Assembly: GCA_036264355.1 (NCBI GenBank)
Contig: DATARD010000023.1
Location: 1-64,000, forward strand
From: UBA5704 sp036264355
GTDB taxonomy: Bacteria > Acidobacteriota > Thermoanaerobaculia > Multivoradales > UBA5704
Length of the DNA: 64,000 nt
Reading direction: 5' to 3'
The notes under the pieces are model-generated. The model had not been told where the DNA came from, did not search any database, and saw nothing but the letters and a program-made list of their open reading frames with translations. A program made the position numbers and the translations under genes. Below, piece after piece: positions 58,701-61,700 of the stretch; the stretch's first letter is position 1; every line of letters starts with the position of its first letter.

Positions 58701-61700
58701 AGGGGCTCCCGTGCCGCCGGCTGCAAGCGGCGCAGGCGTTCCATTCCTGGATGATGCAGCCGGCCGCGGAGGCGCTGCGGGAGCTGATGCGCTCGATTCC
58801 CCTGTCCCCGCCGCGTATCCCCTGGCTCTCGAACGTCACCGGGACGTGGATCGAGCCCGCCCAGGCCACCGATCCGGACTATTGGGTGAGCCACCTCCTG
58901 TCGACCGTCCGCTTCGCCGGCGGGATCGCCGAGCTGTGGCGCGAGCCGGGGCGGATCCTGCTCGAGATGGGGCCGGGTCAGACCCTGGGCAGCCTGGCGC
59001 TCCAGCAGATCCCGGAAGGCGGCGCGGACCGTGCCGTGCTCTCCTCCCTGCGCCACCCGCTCGACCGGCAGCCGGACCAGAGGTTCCTGCTGCACAGCCT
59101 GGGCCGCCTCTGGCTGGCCGGCGTGGAGGTCGACTGGTCCGGCTTCCACGGCGGCGAGCGCCGCCGCCGGGTGCCGCTGCCGGCCTATCCGTTCGAACGG
59201 CAGCGGTATTGGATTGAGACGGGGATTGAGACGGGGATCGAACCGGGGATTGAGCCGGGGATCAAACCAGGCAAAACGGTGTTGACGACCGCAGACAGGG
59301 CCGGCTGGTTCCATGCGCCCTCCTGGAAGCGCGATCCCCACCCGCGGAGCTCCGCACCGGTCGACCCCACCGGCCGCTGGCTCGTGCTGCTCGATCCGCT
59401 CGGCCTCGGAGACCTGCTGGCGCGGCGCCTGACCGCCGCCGGCTGCGCGGTGGCGACGGTCAGTCTGTCCCAGGGGGGCCAGACCGGCGATTTCGACGCC
59501 CTGCTCTCCGGCCTCGGCGGGCCGCCCGACCGCGTCCTTCATCTCTGGAGCCTCGGCGCGCCGGACGGGCTGGAGCGCGGCGGTTGGGACCTGACCGGCC
59601 TCGCCCGGGTCCTGGCCCGGCAGGGTCCGGCCGAGATCTGCGTGATCGCCGACGGCCTCTGCGACGTCGAGCGGAAGGACTCGCTCCACCCCGGGAAGGC
59701 GGCCCTGCTCGGGCCGCTGCGGGTGATCCCCCGGGAGCATCCGGGGATCTCCTGCCGCCTGATCGACGTCGATGCCGGCGAGATCGGGCCGAAGCTGGAG
59801 GCCCGGCTGCTCGCGGACCTCGCGGAGCGGACCGCCGAGCCGGTGGTCGCCTGGCGCGGCCCTTATCGCTGGTTGCCGGTGTTCGCGCCGGTTCCGCTCG
59901 CGCCGGCCGCGCTGCACAAAGCGGGGAGGGCGGGGGGGACGTACCTGATGATCGGAGGCGCCGGCCTCGACCTCGCCGGCCCTCTTGCGGCCGCCGGGGC
60001 CGCGGTGTCCGCGCTCGCCGCCGAGGAGGTGAACGAGACCGTCCTGGACCACGCCGCCGCTGCGGCCCGCCGCGGCGATCCTCCGGACTTCCTCGTCCTC
60101 TTCACCGCGCTCGACGCGCTGGCGGCCGGTGCCGGTGCCGGAGCCATTTGCGGCGCCTTCGCCCGCGAGCGGAGCGCCCGCGGCGAGATGCCGGTGACCG
60201 CCATCCACTGGGGCCGCGGTCTGACCGTCGAAGAGCGGCTGGATGCGCTCGGCCGCATCCTGGAGAGCGGCCTCCCCGAAGTCGTGGTGTCGCCCGGCGA
60301 TCTCGCCAGCGATCTCGCCACGGTGCTCCGCGCCGCGGCGGCCCCGGCCGAGGCTCTCGCTGAAGCAGCGGCGCCGGGCCGGAAAAGGCATCCGAGACCG
60401 GCTCTGCAGACCCCCTGGGCCGCGGCAGCGACGGCGACCGAGGAGACGGTGGCGGCGCTCTGGGGAGAGCTGCTGGGCATCGAGCCGATCGGAGTCCACG
60501 ACAACTTCTTCGAGCTTGGCGGGCACTCGCTGCTCGGCCTCCAGGCCGTCTCGCGGATCCAGGCCCGGCTCGGCTTCGAGCTCTCCCTGCGAACCCTCTT
60601 CGAGGCGCCGACCGTGGCCGCCCTGGCCGCGGAGGTGGACGCCTGCCGCCTGCGCGGCGAGACCGCGGCGGCTGCGGCCTTCGCCGCGGTCCCCCGGGAC
60701 GGGCGGCTGTTGCCCCTGTCGTTCGCGCAGCAGCGCCTCTGGTTCATCGATCAGCTCGAGCCGGGCAGTCCGCTCTACAACCTCCCGGCGGTGCTGCGCG
60801 CCGAAGGGCCGCTGAGCCCCACGGTGCTGGCGCGCTGCCTCGGCGAGGTCGTACGCCGGCACGAGGCGCTGCGCACAGTCTTCGCCCTCGTTGAGGGCAT
60901 GCCGGTGCAGGTGATCCAACCGGCGGCGCCGTTCCTTCTGCCGGTGGTGGACCTGGCGGGGCTGCCGGAGAGCCCGCGCGAGGCGGCGGCCCGCGCCCTG
61001 GCCGGTGAAGAAGCCGGCCGCCCGTTCGATCTCAGTCGCAGCTTCATGCTGCGCGGCGTGCTGCTGCGGCTCGCGGAGGAAGACCATGTCGTCGCATTGA
61101 CCATGCACCACATCGCGAGCGACGGCTGGTCGATCGGTATCCTGATCCACGAGGTCACGGTTCTCTACGATGCACGGGCTGAAGACAGCGCGGGCCGGCC
61201 CTCCCCCCTGCCGGAGCTTCCGGTGCAGTACGCGGACTTCTCGGCGTGGCAATCCTCCTGGCTGCGCGGCGAGGTCCTGGAGAACGAGATCTCCTTCTGG
61301 CGCCGGCAGCTCGCGGGGCTGCCGCCGCTCCTGGAGCTCCCCACCGACCGGCCGCGGCCCGCGGTGCAGAGCTACCGCGGCGCCTCCCGGGCGCTGCGGC
61401 TGCCGGCCGCGCTCACCCGGCAGGCCGAGGCGCTGGGCCGGCACGAGGGAGCGACGTTCTTCATGGTGCTGCTGGCCGGCTTCCAGGCCCTGCTGGCGCG
61501 GTCCAGCGGCCAGGACGATCTCGCGACCGGCTCGCCCATCGCCGGGCGCAATCGGGTGGAGACCGAGGATCTGATCGGGTTCTTCGTCAACACCCTGGTG
61601 CTGCGCGGCGATCTGACGAGTGCGCCCTCGTTCCGGGAGCTGCTCGGCCGCACCCGCGAGACCGCGCTCTCCGCCTATCTGCACCAGGATCTGCCGTTTG

